DNA of 5,457 nucleotides, from NCBI GenBank assembly GCA_023230285.1, contig JALNXP010000176.1:1-5457 (forward strand), given 5' to 3'. The notes beneath the pieces were generated by a model. The model searched no databases, was not told the DNA's origin, and saw only the letters and a list, made by a program, of their open reading frames with translations. The DNA is from Bacteroidales bacterium. Lineage in GTDB: Bacteria; Bacteroidota; Bacteroidia; Bacteroidales; BM520. A program made the position numbers and the translations under genes. Positions within the stretch are counted from its first letter, which is position 1; every line of letters begins with the position of its first letter. Shown here piece by piece: positions 1 through 5,457 of the stretch.

Positions 1-254
1 ACCAATTTAACCTGTAAATTTTCGACATCAATTGCTTTTTTGAGTTTTATGGTTACTTGTACTTGAACGTCTGTTTTGTATCCGGATAATTTTACAGCTT
101 CAACATACTCAATTTCTGAAAGATCGTATTTCATTAAGATTAACCACGCTTGTGCATCTTTATCCTTTTTCCACTCGTTAAATTTCCTAACTATATCGTC
201 TTCGTTTCTGAAACCATTTTTTGCTGTTTGGGAACCTCGTTGAACTAAATCCAT
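1..254 (-). CDS. HinP1I-like Type II restriction endonuclease, N-terminal part (runs off left edge)
   Basis: The first 84 codons of a restriction endonuclease are present; the C-terminal remainder lies outside the window. The frame is open from an ATG at 254 to the edge. The sequence starts MDLVQRGSQTAKNGF and resembles what I remember of R.HinP1I (GCGC-cutting, PD-(D/E)XK-like fold) along its whole visible length, including the GSxTAKxGFxNE stretch near residues 7-18, the LSGYK(S/T)D stretch at 56-62 and the QVKLV stretch from 81. The HinP1I active-site pattern SDX18QXK appears here as TD-X18-QVK, with D62, Q81 and K83 at the same numbering and a conservative Thr at 61. Its ATG follows the methyltransferase stop after one base (TAAtATG), so translation is probably coupled and the methyltransferase is made first. 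The family assignment comes from memory of the HinP1I sequence, not a search. The cut site may or may not be GCGC, and whether the gene is intact cannot be judged. Confidence 0.85.
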   Translation of the reverse strand, partial: MDLVQRGSQTAKNGFRNEDDIVRKFNEWKKDKDAQAWLILMKYDLSEIEYVEAVKLSGYKTDVQVQVTIKLKKAIDVENLQVKL

Positions 255-255
255 A

Positions 256-1044
256 TTATTTTGCTGTAAATAAATTATTCATTGTGTATGTCTTTAATCT
301 TTCTTCTGCAATTTCAACGTATTCATTTGAAATTTCTGAACCAATCCATTTTCGGTTTAATAAATGTGCAATTTTAGCTGTTGTACCACTTCCCATAAAA
401 GGGTCATAAACTAAGTCATTCTCATTTGTCCATGTATTAATTTGGTCTGCAACAAGTTTTTCCGGAAAAATAGCAGGATGATTATATGCAATTTTATCTT
501 TCGTTGAAATTCCACCGCCAATTGAATAAAAGAAAACATTACCAACTTTTTTTTCTGTTGTTCTTTCAACTTTTTCATAATCAAGAGTACCATTTTGTCC
601 TCTATTTTTCATGTTAGCAAGTCCTTGATATTTTGTAGGTTCAGTTATTGGATTAAATGTTTTGGGACTTCCTTTTGAAAAAGCAAACATGTATTCAAAA
701 TGTTGATGATACCTATTCCCTGTTTGTGGCATTGGATTATTTTTGTAGTAAATCATTGTATCGTGCAGACGAAATCCTATTTCTTTAAAAAACAAAGCCT
801 GCTTAAACGAAGTTCCTGTTTCACTTCCGTCAATTGTGGCATCAGCGACAACCCAAATAATTAGTCCGCCCTGTTTTGTAACGCGAAACAATTCTTTTGC
901 AATTTTCTCAAATTCAAACTGATAACCATTATAATTTCTTATATCGTCATAAGGAGGTGAAGTAATTACAAAGTCCAGATAATTATCAGGCATATTGCCC
1001 ATTGTAACTAAACAATTCTCGTTGTATATTTTATTAAGTTCCAT
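256..1044 (-). CDS. Type II DNA methyltransferase of the amino (N4-cytosine or N6-adenine) class
   Basis: A complete 262-residue protein of the usual size for a small Type II modification enzyme. It transfers a methyl group from S-adenosylmethionine to an exocyclic amino group of a base, protecting DNA from the partner nuclease. The catalytic motif TSPPY is at residues 28-32 and the S-adenosylmethionine-binding motif DPFMGSGTT at 214-222. Catalytic motif first and cofactor motif last is the beta-group order. The variable stretch at about 125-185 is where the target recognition region should lie, and HPAIFPEKL at 189-197 is the conserved segment before the cofactor motif. Ser rather than Asp before PPY is more common in N4-cytosine enzymes but does not exclude N6-adenine. 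The ATG at 1044 gives the normal N-terminus (MELNKIYNENCL) and no Shine-Dalgarno is seen. It is a C5-cytosine enzyme in no respect: there is no PCQ or ENV motif. The nuclease gene follows after one base. The target sequence cannot be read from the protein. Confidence 0.95.
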   Translation of the reverse strand: MELNKIYNENCLVTMGNMPDNYLDFVITSPPYDDIRNYNGYQFEFEKIAKELFRVTKQGGLIIWVVADATIDGSETGTSFKQALFFKEIGFRLHDTMIYYKNNPMPQTGNRYHQHFEYMFAFSKGSPKTFNPITEPTKYQGLANMKNRGQNGTLDYEKVERTTEKKVGNVFFYSIGGGISTKDKIAYNHPAIFPEKLVADQINTWTNENDLVYDPFMGSGTTAKIAHLLNRKWIGSEISNEYVEIAEERLKTYTMNNLFTAK

Positions 1045-1048
1045 GTTG

Positions 1049-1056
1049 CAAATTTA
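1049..1056 (-). promoter_or_regulatory. Candidate Bacteroidota-type -7 promoter element for the methyltransferase gene
   Basis: Read on the minus strand this is TAAATTTG, a full match to the Bacteroidota -7 consensus TAnnTTTG. It ends only four bases before the methyltransferase ATG, so transcription would start at or very near the start codon and the message would be leaderless or almost so. I find no clear TTG at the expected 19-21 bp further upstream, which weakens the call. The -33 region would fall in or next to the possible IS end at 1073-1080. Confidence 0.4.
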
Positions 1057-1132
1057 ATCAATTTTATTATTAAATGGTCTTTGTCTTTTTAATATGCACA
1101 TAACGTTTTATTCACGCACCTAAACATACAAC

Positions 1133-1170
1133 ATGCGTAAATGAAAATCTTATATGATGCATAAATGAAA
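1133..1170. repeat. Short direct repeat, two copies 24 bp apart
   Basis: ATGCGTAAATGAAA at 1133-1146 recurs as ATGCATAAATGAAA at 1157-1170, with 13 of 14 bases the same. The repeat lies in the non-coding stretch between the methyltransferase start and the transposase remnant, about 90-125 bp upstream of the methyltransferase gene. Spacing of 24 bp is a little over two helical turns, so paired protein binding is conceivable, but an old duplication inside IS debris is as likely. The rest of 1057-1221 shows no gene that I can support. Confidence 0.45.
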
Positions 1171-1275
1171 TGCAAAGATAAAATAAAAATATGAGAAAAA
1201 CTAATCTGCATTTTTTTCCCCGAAATTGCACAAACTTCAAGTCTCTCACTAAATCAGGAAATAATTAATCAGGAA

Positions 1276-1713
1276 GTGCGTTTTGATGGCTTTTATGCAA
1301 TCTGTACCGATTTGGAAGACAACGCATTAGATGTCATCAACACTAATGGGAGACGATGGATTATTGAAGATGGTTTTAAAATTATGAAAACAGAGTTTGA
1401 AGCAAGACCGGTGTTTTTGCAAAGGGATGACAGAATTAGGGCTCATTTTTTGACCTGCTTCCTTGCCTTATTGATTTACAAATATCTTGAAAGAAAACTT
1501 AATCGCGGCATAAATCATTTTACGCCTGAAAATATAATAAGTGCGCTTATTGATATGAACTTTGTAAGTGTCAGCGGTGAAGGTTATATTCCAACTTACA
1601 CAAGGACAAATACTACAAACGCTTTGCATGGTACTGTAGGTTTTAGAACAGATATACAGATTGTTACAAAAAAAGAAATGCGGAAAATTCTGTCTTGTGT
1701 TAAAAAAAGTTAA
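1276..1713 (+). pseudogene. C-terminal remnant of an IS1634-type (IS4-superfamily) DDE transposase
   Basis: This encodes the last part of a cut-and-paste transposase. Recognisable family stretches are RFDGFYAICT (residues 2-11), RRWIIEDGFKIMK (26-38), RPVFLQRDDRIRAHFLTCF (44-62) and GEGYIPTYTRT (101-111). The third catalytic acid of the DDE triad is probably E31: it sits in RxxxEx6K, the latter half of the IS4-type Y2R3E6K signature, with Asn at the Tyr position. The first two catalytic Asp residues would be in the missing N-terminal two thirds, so the protein cannot be active. The frame stays open upstream to 1195 with no stop, and residues just before the GTG at 1276 (SLNQEIINQEV) look like genuine transposase sequence, so the remnant probably begins near 1220-1250 and 1276 is only a formal start. 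The C-terminus seems complete, with TAA at 1711-1713. It points towards lpxC, tail to tail. The family name rests on remembered sequence pattern. Confidence 0.88.
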
Positions 1714-1770
1714 ACAATAAACATGGAAACAAATTACTACAAAATAGACCATTCGTAATTACTCGTAATC

Positions 1771-1789
1771 AACTAAATTACTGTTAGTT
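1771..1789. repeat. Small AT-rich hairpin between the convergent transposase remnant and lpxC
   Basis: AACTAA at 1771-1776 pairs with TTAGTT at 1784-1789 around a 7-base loop. It lies between the ends of two genes that face each other. The stem has one G-C pair and no T-run follows directly on either strand, so it is a poor intrinsic terminator. A run of seven T's on the minus strand (1805-1811) follows the lpxC stop but has no strong stem before it. I see no other gene or signal in 1714-1828. Confidence 0.25.
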
Positions 1790-1828
1790 AGAAAGATTTT
1801 GAAACAAAAAAATGTCAAAGATGAGATA

Positions 1829-2728
1829 TTACATAGTTGCAATTAACTCCTCTACAAATTTATGATTTGCATAATGTCCGGGCTTGTATGCTTTGATAAA
1901 ACCTCTTATCGGCTTGCCCGATAATGATATATCTCCAATGAAATCCAATAATTTGTGATAACCAATTTCGTGTTCGTCTCTTAATCTTGTGTTATTTAAT
2001 ATGCCTTCTTCCGAAATGCTGATTTCATCTTTTATTCCGAAGATTGTACTCAGCTGTCTGACAGTATCTTCCGGTAAAGCTACATTCGCAATTACAATAG
2101 CATTATCTAAACTGCCGCCTTTAATCAAGTTGTTTTGATACAGATAAAGTATGTCGCTTAACATTACGAAGGTGCGAGATGATGCTAACATGTTTATATT
2201 TGTTTTGTCATCAAATATAACTTGCTGTTTTCCAATAGGATGCGGAAAATCGACTTCGACTTGTATTTTTAGTCCATCGTATGGATATGCTTCTATTTTA
2301 GAAGTTCCGTCATCAAAAGTTATATGCTTTTTTATTGTAATGTATTCTTTTTCAGCGTTTTGCTCTATAACACTGCAGTCTTGTTGTTGCATTGCGGCAA
2401 GTATCGGCATAGCACTGCCGTCTAAAATAGGTAGCTCCATATTACTGACTTTAATCAGCATGTTGTCTATTCCAAGTATATAGAAAAGCGACATAAAATG
2501 CTCTATAGTAGCAACTTCGGCATACTGATTTTTAATAGTCGTATTTCTGTTGAAACTTGAAGTGTTCTCCGAAATAGCTTTTATTTTTGGATGTGGCTCA
2601 ATATCAGTTCTTTCAAAAACGACACCATGATTAACGTCTGCGGGGCAGCAAATAACTGTACACTCGTTATTAGTATGAAGTCCTCTGCCAGATATTGTAA
2701 ACAGTTTACTTAGAGTTTTTTGTTTCAT
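1829..2728 (-). CDS. lpxC: UDP-3-O-acyl-N-acetylglucosamine deacetylase (stand-alone LpxC)
   Basis: LpxC is the cytoplasmic zinc enzyme that removes acetate from UDP-3-O-acyl-GlcNAc, the committed step of lipid A synthesis. The 299-residue protein has the N-terminal GRGLHT motif (14-19), TIEH (74-77), LPILDGSAMP (99-108), SRTF (184-187), KGGSLDNAIV (203-212), HKLLDFIGD (258-266) and AYKPGH (280-285). By comparison with the E. coli enzyme, zinc ligands are H77, H258 and D262, with E76 and H285 as catalytic acid/base and T186 also conserved. All expected active-site residues are present. The ATG at 2728 gives the typical MKQKTL start and overlaps the lpxD end by 23 bp, implying co-translation. 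The protein ends 14 residues after H285, where E. coli LpxC has about 40 more, and it lacks the C-terminal FabZ dehydratase domain to which LpxC is fused in most Bacteroidota. No lpxA follows. It should be functional, but the C-terminus may have been trimmed by rearrangement. Confidence 0.97.
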   Translation of the reverse strand: MKQKTLSKLFTISGRGLHTNNECTVICCPADVNHGVVFERTDIEPHPKIKAISENTSSFNRNTTIKNQYAEVATIEHFMSLFYILGIDNMLIKVSNMELPILDGSAMPILAAMQQQDCSVIEQNAEKEYITIKKHITFDDGTSKIEAYPYDGLKIQVEVDFPHPIGKQQVIFDDKTNINMLASSRTFVMLSDILYLYQNNLIKGGSLDNAIVIANVALPEDTVRQLSTIFGIKDEISISEEGILNNTRLRDEHEIGYHKLLDFIGDISLSGKPIRGFIKAYKPGHYANHKFVEELIATM

Positions 2729-3731
2729 TTTCTAATTGTTTCAACTTTTGTGGTAAATTTCTGAAGCAGGCGTAACTACGCATATAATCGGAAAAATTAA
2801 ACGCCGGTGCGCCCATTATGGTTGCGTTGTCTTTGACATCGTGCATTATGCCGGATTGTGCCACTATCCTCACATTATTTCCTATGGCTATATGGTCGAT
2901 GATGCCTACTTGTCCGCCTATCATACAATTTTTGCCTATAACAGTTGAACCTGCTATGCCTGTCAATGATGTTATTAGAGTGTTATCGCATATTTCGCAA
3001 TTATGTGCTATATGTATCAAGTTGTCTAATTTTACTCCATCATGTATGATGGTAGAACCGAGGGTAGCTTTGTCTATAGTACAATTAGCACCTATCTCTA
3101 TGTCGTTGCCAATCACTACGTTACCGAGTTGTGGCACTTTTATGCTGATGCCGTTTTCCTGAGTAAAGCCAAATCCGTCTGTTCCGATTATTGTCCCTGC
3201 GTGAATTATACAGTTGTTGCCGATTTTACAGTTGTCGTAGATTTTCACTCCCGGATAAATAACATTGTTGTCGCCTATCTTAACATTGTTGCCTATATAT
3301 ACTTGCGGGTGAATTTTATTCTGTTTTCCGATGACAACATTCTGCATGATAACAGTCGTTGCACCGATATAGCAATTTTCTCCTATAACAGCTTTATCAT
3401 CTACAACGGCATGTTCGGATATTCCTACAGGCTCTTTAGGCGTAGTCAACTCTGTGTAAATACGCATCAATTCCACAAATGCTTGATGCGCATCATCAAC
3501 GGCAATGAGCGTAATGTTATCAACAGGCTCTTTCGGCACTAAATCTTTACATATTATAATGATAGCAGCCTGCGATGTCATTATGTATTTGGTATATTTA
3601 GGACTGCCGACAAAGCACAAAGTGTTAGGTAAAGCAGCTTCTATTTTTGAAAATCCGGATATAACAGTCTCCGGATTGCCAATAATTGTTCCATCAATTA
3701 TTTTGGCTAATTCTTTTGCTGTAAATTGCAT
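2706..3731 (-). CDS. lpxD: UDP-3-O-(3-hydroxyacyl)glucosamine N-acyltransferase
   Basis: LpxD moves a 3-hydroxyacyl chain from acyl carrier protein to the amino group freed by LpxC, the third step of lipid A synthesis, in the cytoplasm as a homotrimer. The 341-residue protein has an N-terminal uridine-binding domain (about 1-100), a left-handed parallel beta-helix of hexapeptide repeats (about 103-300, many I/V-G-x-N turns such as IGNNVKIGDN), and a lysine-rich helical tail that would contact acyl carrier protein. IAHN at 241-244 carries the likely catalytic His243, and H280 in IIDHIAIG matches the second conserved His; GTDGFGF (183-189) and ANCTIDKATLG are family hallmarks. The frame can be extended to a TTG at 3752, overlapping the upstream gene, but the ATG at 3731 gives the normal N-terminus (MQFTAKELAKII) and a 10 bp gap, so I chose it. 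The 3' end overlaps lpxC by 23 bp. Length and motifs are ordinary. Confidence 0.97.
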   Translation of the reverse strand: MQFTAKELAKIIDGTIIGNPETVISGFSKIEAALPNTLCFVGSPKYTKYIMTSQAAIIIICKDLVPKEPVDNITLIAVDDAHQAFVELMRIYTELTTPKEPVGISEHAVVDDKAVIGENCYIGATTVIMQNVVIGKQNKIHPQVYIGNNVKIGDNNVIYPGVKIYDNCKIGNNCIIHAGTIIGTDGFGFTQENGISIKVPQLGNVVIGNDIEIGANCTIDKATLGSTIIHDGVKLDNLIHIAHNCEICDNTLITSLTGIAGSTVIGKNCMIGGQVGIIDHIAIGNNVRIVAQSGIMHDVKDNATIMGAPAFNFSDYMRSYACFRNLPQKLKQLENETKNSK

Positions 3732-3741
3732 AAGGTCAGTA

Positions 3742-5148
3742 TTAGAAAACAAAACCGATATTGATATATAAACCGCTTACGCCGTCATTTTTATCGGCGG
3801 CACGTCCGTAGTTGATGGCAACAACAAAATTGTGATTCATAGAGAAATAGAAGCCTGCACCATAACCAATGTGAAGTTTATCGTTTGTACGTTCCGTATC
3901 GAAGTAGTCATCTACATTGTAGCCGATGAATGCTTCTTCTTTGGTTGGGTCGTCATCAGCTAAGGACATTTGTTCTATTGCGTAGTTTATTTCGTCTTCT
4001 TTCATTGGAACAACAACCGAACCGGCATCTACAAATGGTGCGAGTGTCAGGTAAATGTTTTGTTTGCCAAGAGAAAAGTTGACGAAGCGCCAGCGTAATT
4101 CCAATGAGCCGTAAGCTATATGAGAGCCGACTATTCTGTCGCGTAAAATTCCTCTCAAAGATTTTGCGCCGCCCAAGCCGTCAGAGGTTGTAGCTGCGGA
4201 GAAAGAGCTAATTATAAACGGTTGAACGTAATATGGAACATCGCCGAATAATTTCCCTTGATAGCCTAAACGGTAGGCAAAGGTTAAATGGTTCTTTATC
4301 ACCGGAATATATTGACGATGTGTTATTGCGAATAAGCCGTAGCTCATGTTGTCTGAAGCCTTAAACATAGCCGGTGCAACGTTGAACAGTACTTCTGTCC
4401 ATACGCCTTTGCTTGGATTTGCTTCTATGTCTCTTGTGTCGTAGATGGCTCCGAATTTCAAAAATGTATTTAAACCGCCATCAGCTTCTTTTTCATTGAT
4501 GATGCCCCATTTGACGTAGTCATCATAAAGTAAATCTACATCAGGTAATTGATTTTCAGGGGCTTTGTTCTTGTTTAAAGCATCTATGTTGACGGTTCCC
4601 ATCTGAAACCAATAAACGCCTAACCCTGCCAACCATTTGAAGTTCGTTTCTCCTATTTTTTGTTGAAAATCAAGAGTGTATCTTAATAATTTACGTTTTT
4701 CACGATAGAACATACGTGATATTTCAGCATTCTCTTTGTCGGAAAAGCTCGAATTAAAAATACTCTTAGCTCCGTTGAAGCCGTAAAAGTCAACAGCACG
4801 TTCCGGCAGATAGCTTAAATCGGTAGTAAAACGTATGTCGTTCGGCAACGTGGCTTTGTCATCATAAAACAGCTGAAAAATACCACTGCCCTTAGTTGTA
4901 TATGAGGCTTCTACTTTAATAGCTTGAAAATAATCCGGATACCTTGAGCCGTCTCCGTAGTTAAAAGTATTGACAAGTGCGCCGTATTTAAAACCTATGT
5001 CAGTATCAAAAGCGACTACCGGCAATCCTCCGAAATTCCAGCCTGTTTTAATTTTTTCTTTCTTTGTTATTGTCGTATCCGGAGCATTTGAATATGCTAA
5101 AATACTTGTAAATAGTGCTATAACTGTTAGAGTAAAAAATTTTTTCAT
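3742..5148 (-). CDS. BamA/TamA-like (Omp85 superfamily) outer-membrane beta-barrel protein without POTRA domains
   Basis: A 468-residue exported protein. Residues 1-22 form a signal peptide (KK start, hydrophobic core, Ala-rich end near SNA); there is no lipobox Cys. The rest has alternating hydrophobic/aromatic strands, and the last residue is Phe (INIGFVF), the usual outer-membrane barrel ending. The C-terminal half fits the Omp85 bacterial surface antigen domain: YDTRDIEANPSKG near 236-248, then GAKSLRGILRDRIVG (327-341), where LRG corresponds to the (V/I)RG(F/Y) tip of conserved loop 6, though the usual aromatic after RG is Ile. There is no room for POTRA repeats, so it is not BamA itself; the role (protein or lipid handling, or surface structure) is unknown. 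It lies 10 bp upstream of lpxD and is likely co-transcribed with lpxD and lpxC. The ATG at 5148 follows an A-rich leader without Shine-Dalgarno. The acidic segment at 383-425 between late strands is probably an extracellular loop. Confidence 0.85.
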   Translation of the reverse strand: MKKFFTLTVIALFTSILAYSNAPDTTITKKEKIKTGWNFGGLPVVAFDTDIGFKYGALVNTFNYGDGSRYPDYFQAIKVEASYTTKGSGIFQLFYDDKATLPNDIRFTTDLSYLPERAVDFYGFNGAKSIFNSSFSDKENAEISRMFYREKRKLLRYTLDFQQKIGETNFKWLAGLGVYWFQMGTVNIDALNKNKAPENQLPDVDLLYDDYVKWGIINEKEADGGLNTFLKFGAIYDTRDIEANPSKGVWTEVLFNVAPAMFKASDNMSYGLFAITHRQYIPVIKNHLTFAYRLGYQGKLFGDVPYYVQPFIISSFSAATTSDGLGGAKSLRGILRDRIVGSHIAYGSLELRWRFVNFSLGKQNIYLTLAPFVDAGSVVVPMKEDEINYAIEQMSLADDDPTKEEAFIGYNVDDYFDTERTNDKLHIGYGAGFYFSMNHNFVVAINYGRAADKNDGVSGLYINIGFVF

Positions 5149-5187
5149 ATATTTTTTCTTTTAGATATAAAACAAATCAGCGTTTTA

Positions 5188-5234
5188 CAATAACAAGACG
5201 TTTTATTTATGGCATTTATTGTCACTGTCGTCTT
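5188..5234. repeat. Two interleaved inverted repeats upstream of the Omp85-like gene
   Basis: CAATAA at 5188-5193 pairs with TTATTG at 5216-5221, and AAGACG at 5195-5200 pairs with CGTCTT at 5229-5234. The two pairs interleave (A-B-A'-B'), so both cannot form as nested hairpins; a pseudoknot or alternative stems would be needed. They occupy the 96 bp gap between the nrdJ stop and the Omp85-like gene. Each stem is only 6 bp in AT-rich DNA, so chance is a real possibility. I found no convincing TAnnTTTG promoter in this gap. Confidence 0.25.
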
Positions 5235-5244
5235 TTAAAAAGTA

Positions 5245-5457
5245 TTATCCACATTTGGAATATCCGCAGTTGGTGCATGTCTCGCACCCATCTTTAAATA
5301 CTAAGCCGTTGGTATGACAATTAGGACATACGCTGCCGGTAGCTTTGGTCCCGTCAGGAATATAGCGTTTCAATGCTCTTACAACTCCGTTTTTCCATGT
5401 GTTGATATGGTCTTGGTCGAAGTTCAGGTTCTGTACAAGTTGTACAACAAATGGAAG
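5245..5457 (-). CDS. nrdJ: Adenosylcobalamin-dependent (class II) ribonucleotide reductase, C-terminal 70 residues (runs off right edge)
   Basis: The last 70 codons of the gene, ending with TAA at 5247-5245; the start is outside the window. The enzyme reduces ribonucleotides to deoxyribonucleotides using adenosylcobalamin, with no need for or sensitivity to oxygen. The visible part contains the DTW-like segment INTWKNGVVRALKRYIPDGT (residues 18-37 of the fragment) and the cysteine-rich tail: CPNC at 44-47, then GCETCTNCGYSKCG at 57-70. Such a tail with a final CGYSKC is typical of long class II reductases; one Cys pair near the C-terminus is expected to pass electrons from thioredoxin to the active site, and the CxxC pairs may bind zinc. 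The gene lies 96 bp upstream of the Omp85-like gene on the same strand, and whether they share a transcript is not clear. The assignment rests on this tail alone, but the pattern is distinctive. Confidence 0.88.
   Translation of the reverse strand, partial: LPFVVQLVQNLNFDQDHINTWKNGVVRALKRYIPDGTKATGSVCPNCHTNGLVFKDGCETCTNCGYSKCG

Larger units (their letters stand above)
1073..1753 (+). mobile_element. Possible outline of a deleted IS element around the transposase remnant
   Basis: The transposase remnant at 1276-1713 is bracketed by a perfect 8 bp inverted match, AATGGTCT at 1073-1080 and its complement at 1746-1753. Counting inward without gaps, 15 of 21 bases agree between 1073-1093 and the complement of 1733-1753. 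The right end lies 40 bp after the transposase stop, a normal distance for an IS. An element of 681 bp would be less than half the length expected for an IS1634-type IS, so a large internal deletion must have occurred. I see no convincing target duplication at the two outer edges. Both inner stretches are T-rich, so part of the match may be chance. The remnant itself is firm; these limits are inference. Confidence 0.35.

Noticed and set aside
1094..1125. Possible attC-like or recombination site around ATAACGTTTTATT
   Set aside because: No paired R/L box symmetry or matching partner site is visible; it is simply AT-rich intergenic sequence.
1191..1268. A 25-codon ORF starting with ATG at 1191 as the transposase N-terminus
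   Set aside because: It is in a different frame from the remnant, ends at TAA 1266-1268, and its sequence resembles no transposase start I know.
1468..1752. Minus-strand 94-residue ORF opposite the transposase remnant
   Set aside because: It is Cys- and Tyr-rich antisense to a recognisable transposase frame, with no family resemblance.
1714..1828. A leftover FabZ domain after the lpxC stop
   Set aside because: The minus-strand translation after the stop meets another stop after 14 codons and shows no FabZ-like residues.
3042..3542. Plus-strand 166-residue ORF inside lpxD
   Set aside because: It lies antisense to a certain lpxD, and its repetitive Val/Asn/Tyr composition is a by-product of the hexapeptide repeats.
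2818..3620. Tandem repeats in DNA across the lpxD central region
   Set aside because: The periodic pattern is the coding of left-handed beta-helix hexapeptides, not a DNA repeat array or CRISPR.
3732..3752. Longer lpxD start at a TTG at 3752
   Set aside because: It adds seven residues unlike LpxD N-termini and overlaps the upstream gene; the ATG at 3731 gives the typical MQFTAKELA start.

Overview
The window looks like AT-rich chromosomal DNA from a member of the Bacteroidota. This rests on the gene content (lpxD directly followed by lpxC, an Omp85-type barrel with a Bacteroidota-style lipoprotein-free signal peptide, a cobalamin-dependent class II ribonucleotide reductase), the absence of Shine-Dalgarno sequences before most starts, and a TAnnTTTG-type promoter element before the methyltransferase gene. 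No rRNA or tRNA is present, so the placement is by protein character only.

Left part (1-1044, minus strand): a Type II restriction-modification pair. A complete amino-methyltransferase gene (TSPPY ... DPFMGSGTT, beta-type motif order) is followed after a single base by the first 84 codons of a restriction endonuclease. I recognise the endonuclease as a relative of R.HinP1I from its N-terminal sequence and from active-site residues that fall at the same positions (D62, Q81, K83). The endonuclease runs off the left edge. Pairing a HinP1I-type nuclease with an amino-methyltransferase, rather than a C5-cytosine enzyme, is the most interesting observation here.

Middle (1045-1828): an insertion-sequence scar. 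It holds the C-terminal third of an IS1634-type transposase on the plus strand, with the N-terminal two thirds missing. Imperfect inverted repeats at 1073-1093 and 1733-1753 may be the element's ends. This debris separates the restriction-modification genes from the lipid A genes.

Right part (1829-5457, all minus strand, so transcribed right to left): the 3' end of nrdJ, then a POTRA-less Omp85/BamA-like outer-membrane barrel protein, then lpxD and lpxC. The barrel gene, lpxD and lpxC are tightly packed (10 bp gap, then a 23 bp overlap) and are probably one transcript devoted to the outer membrane: LpxC makes the committed deacetylation of lipid A synthesis, LpxD adds the next acyl chain, and the barrel protein sits in the membrane that lipid A builds. 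LpxC here is a stand-alone, slightly short protein. In most Bacteroidota it is fused to FabZ and followed by lpxA; here both are absent and the IS scar starts about 75 bp downstream, which suggests a rearrangement at this point.

I see no CRISPR array, RNA gene or wholly new system. The notable points are the hybrid restriction-modification pair and the disrupted lipid A operon.
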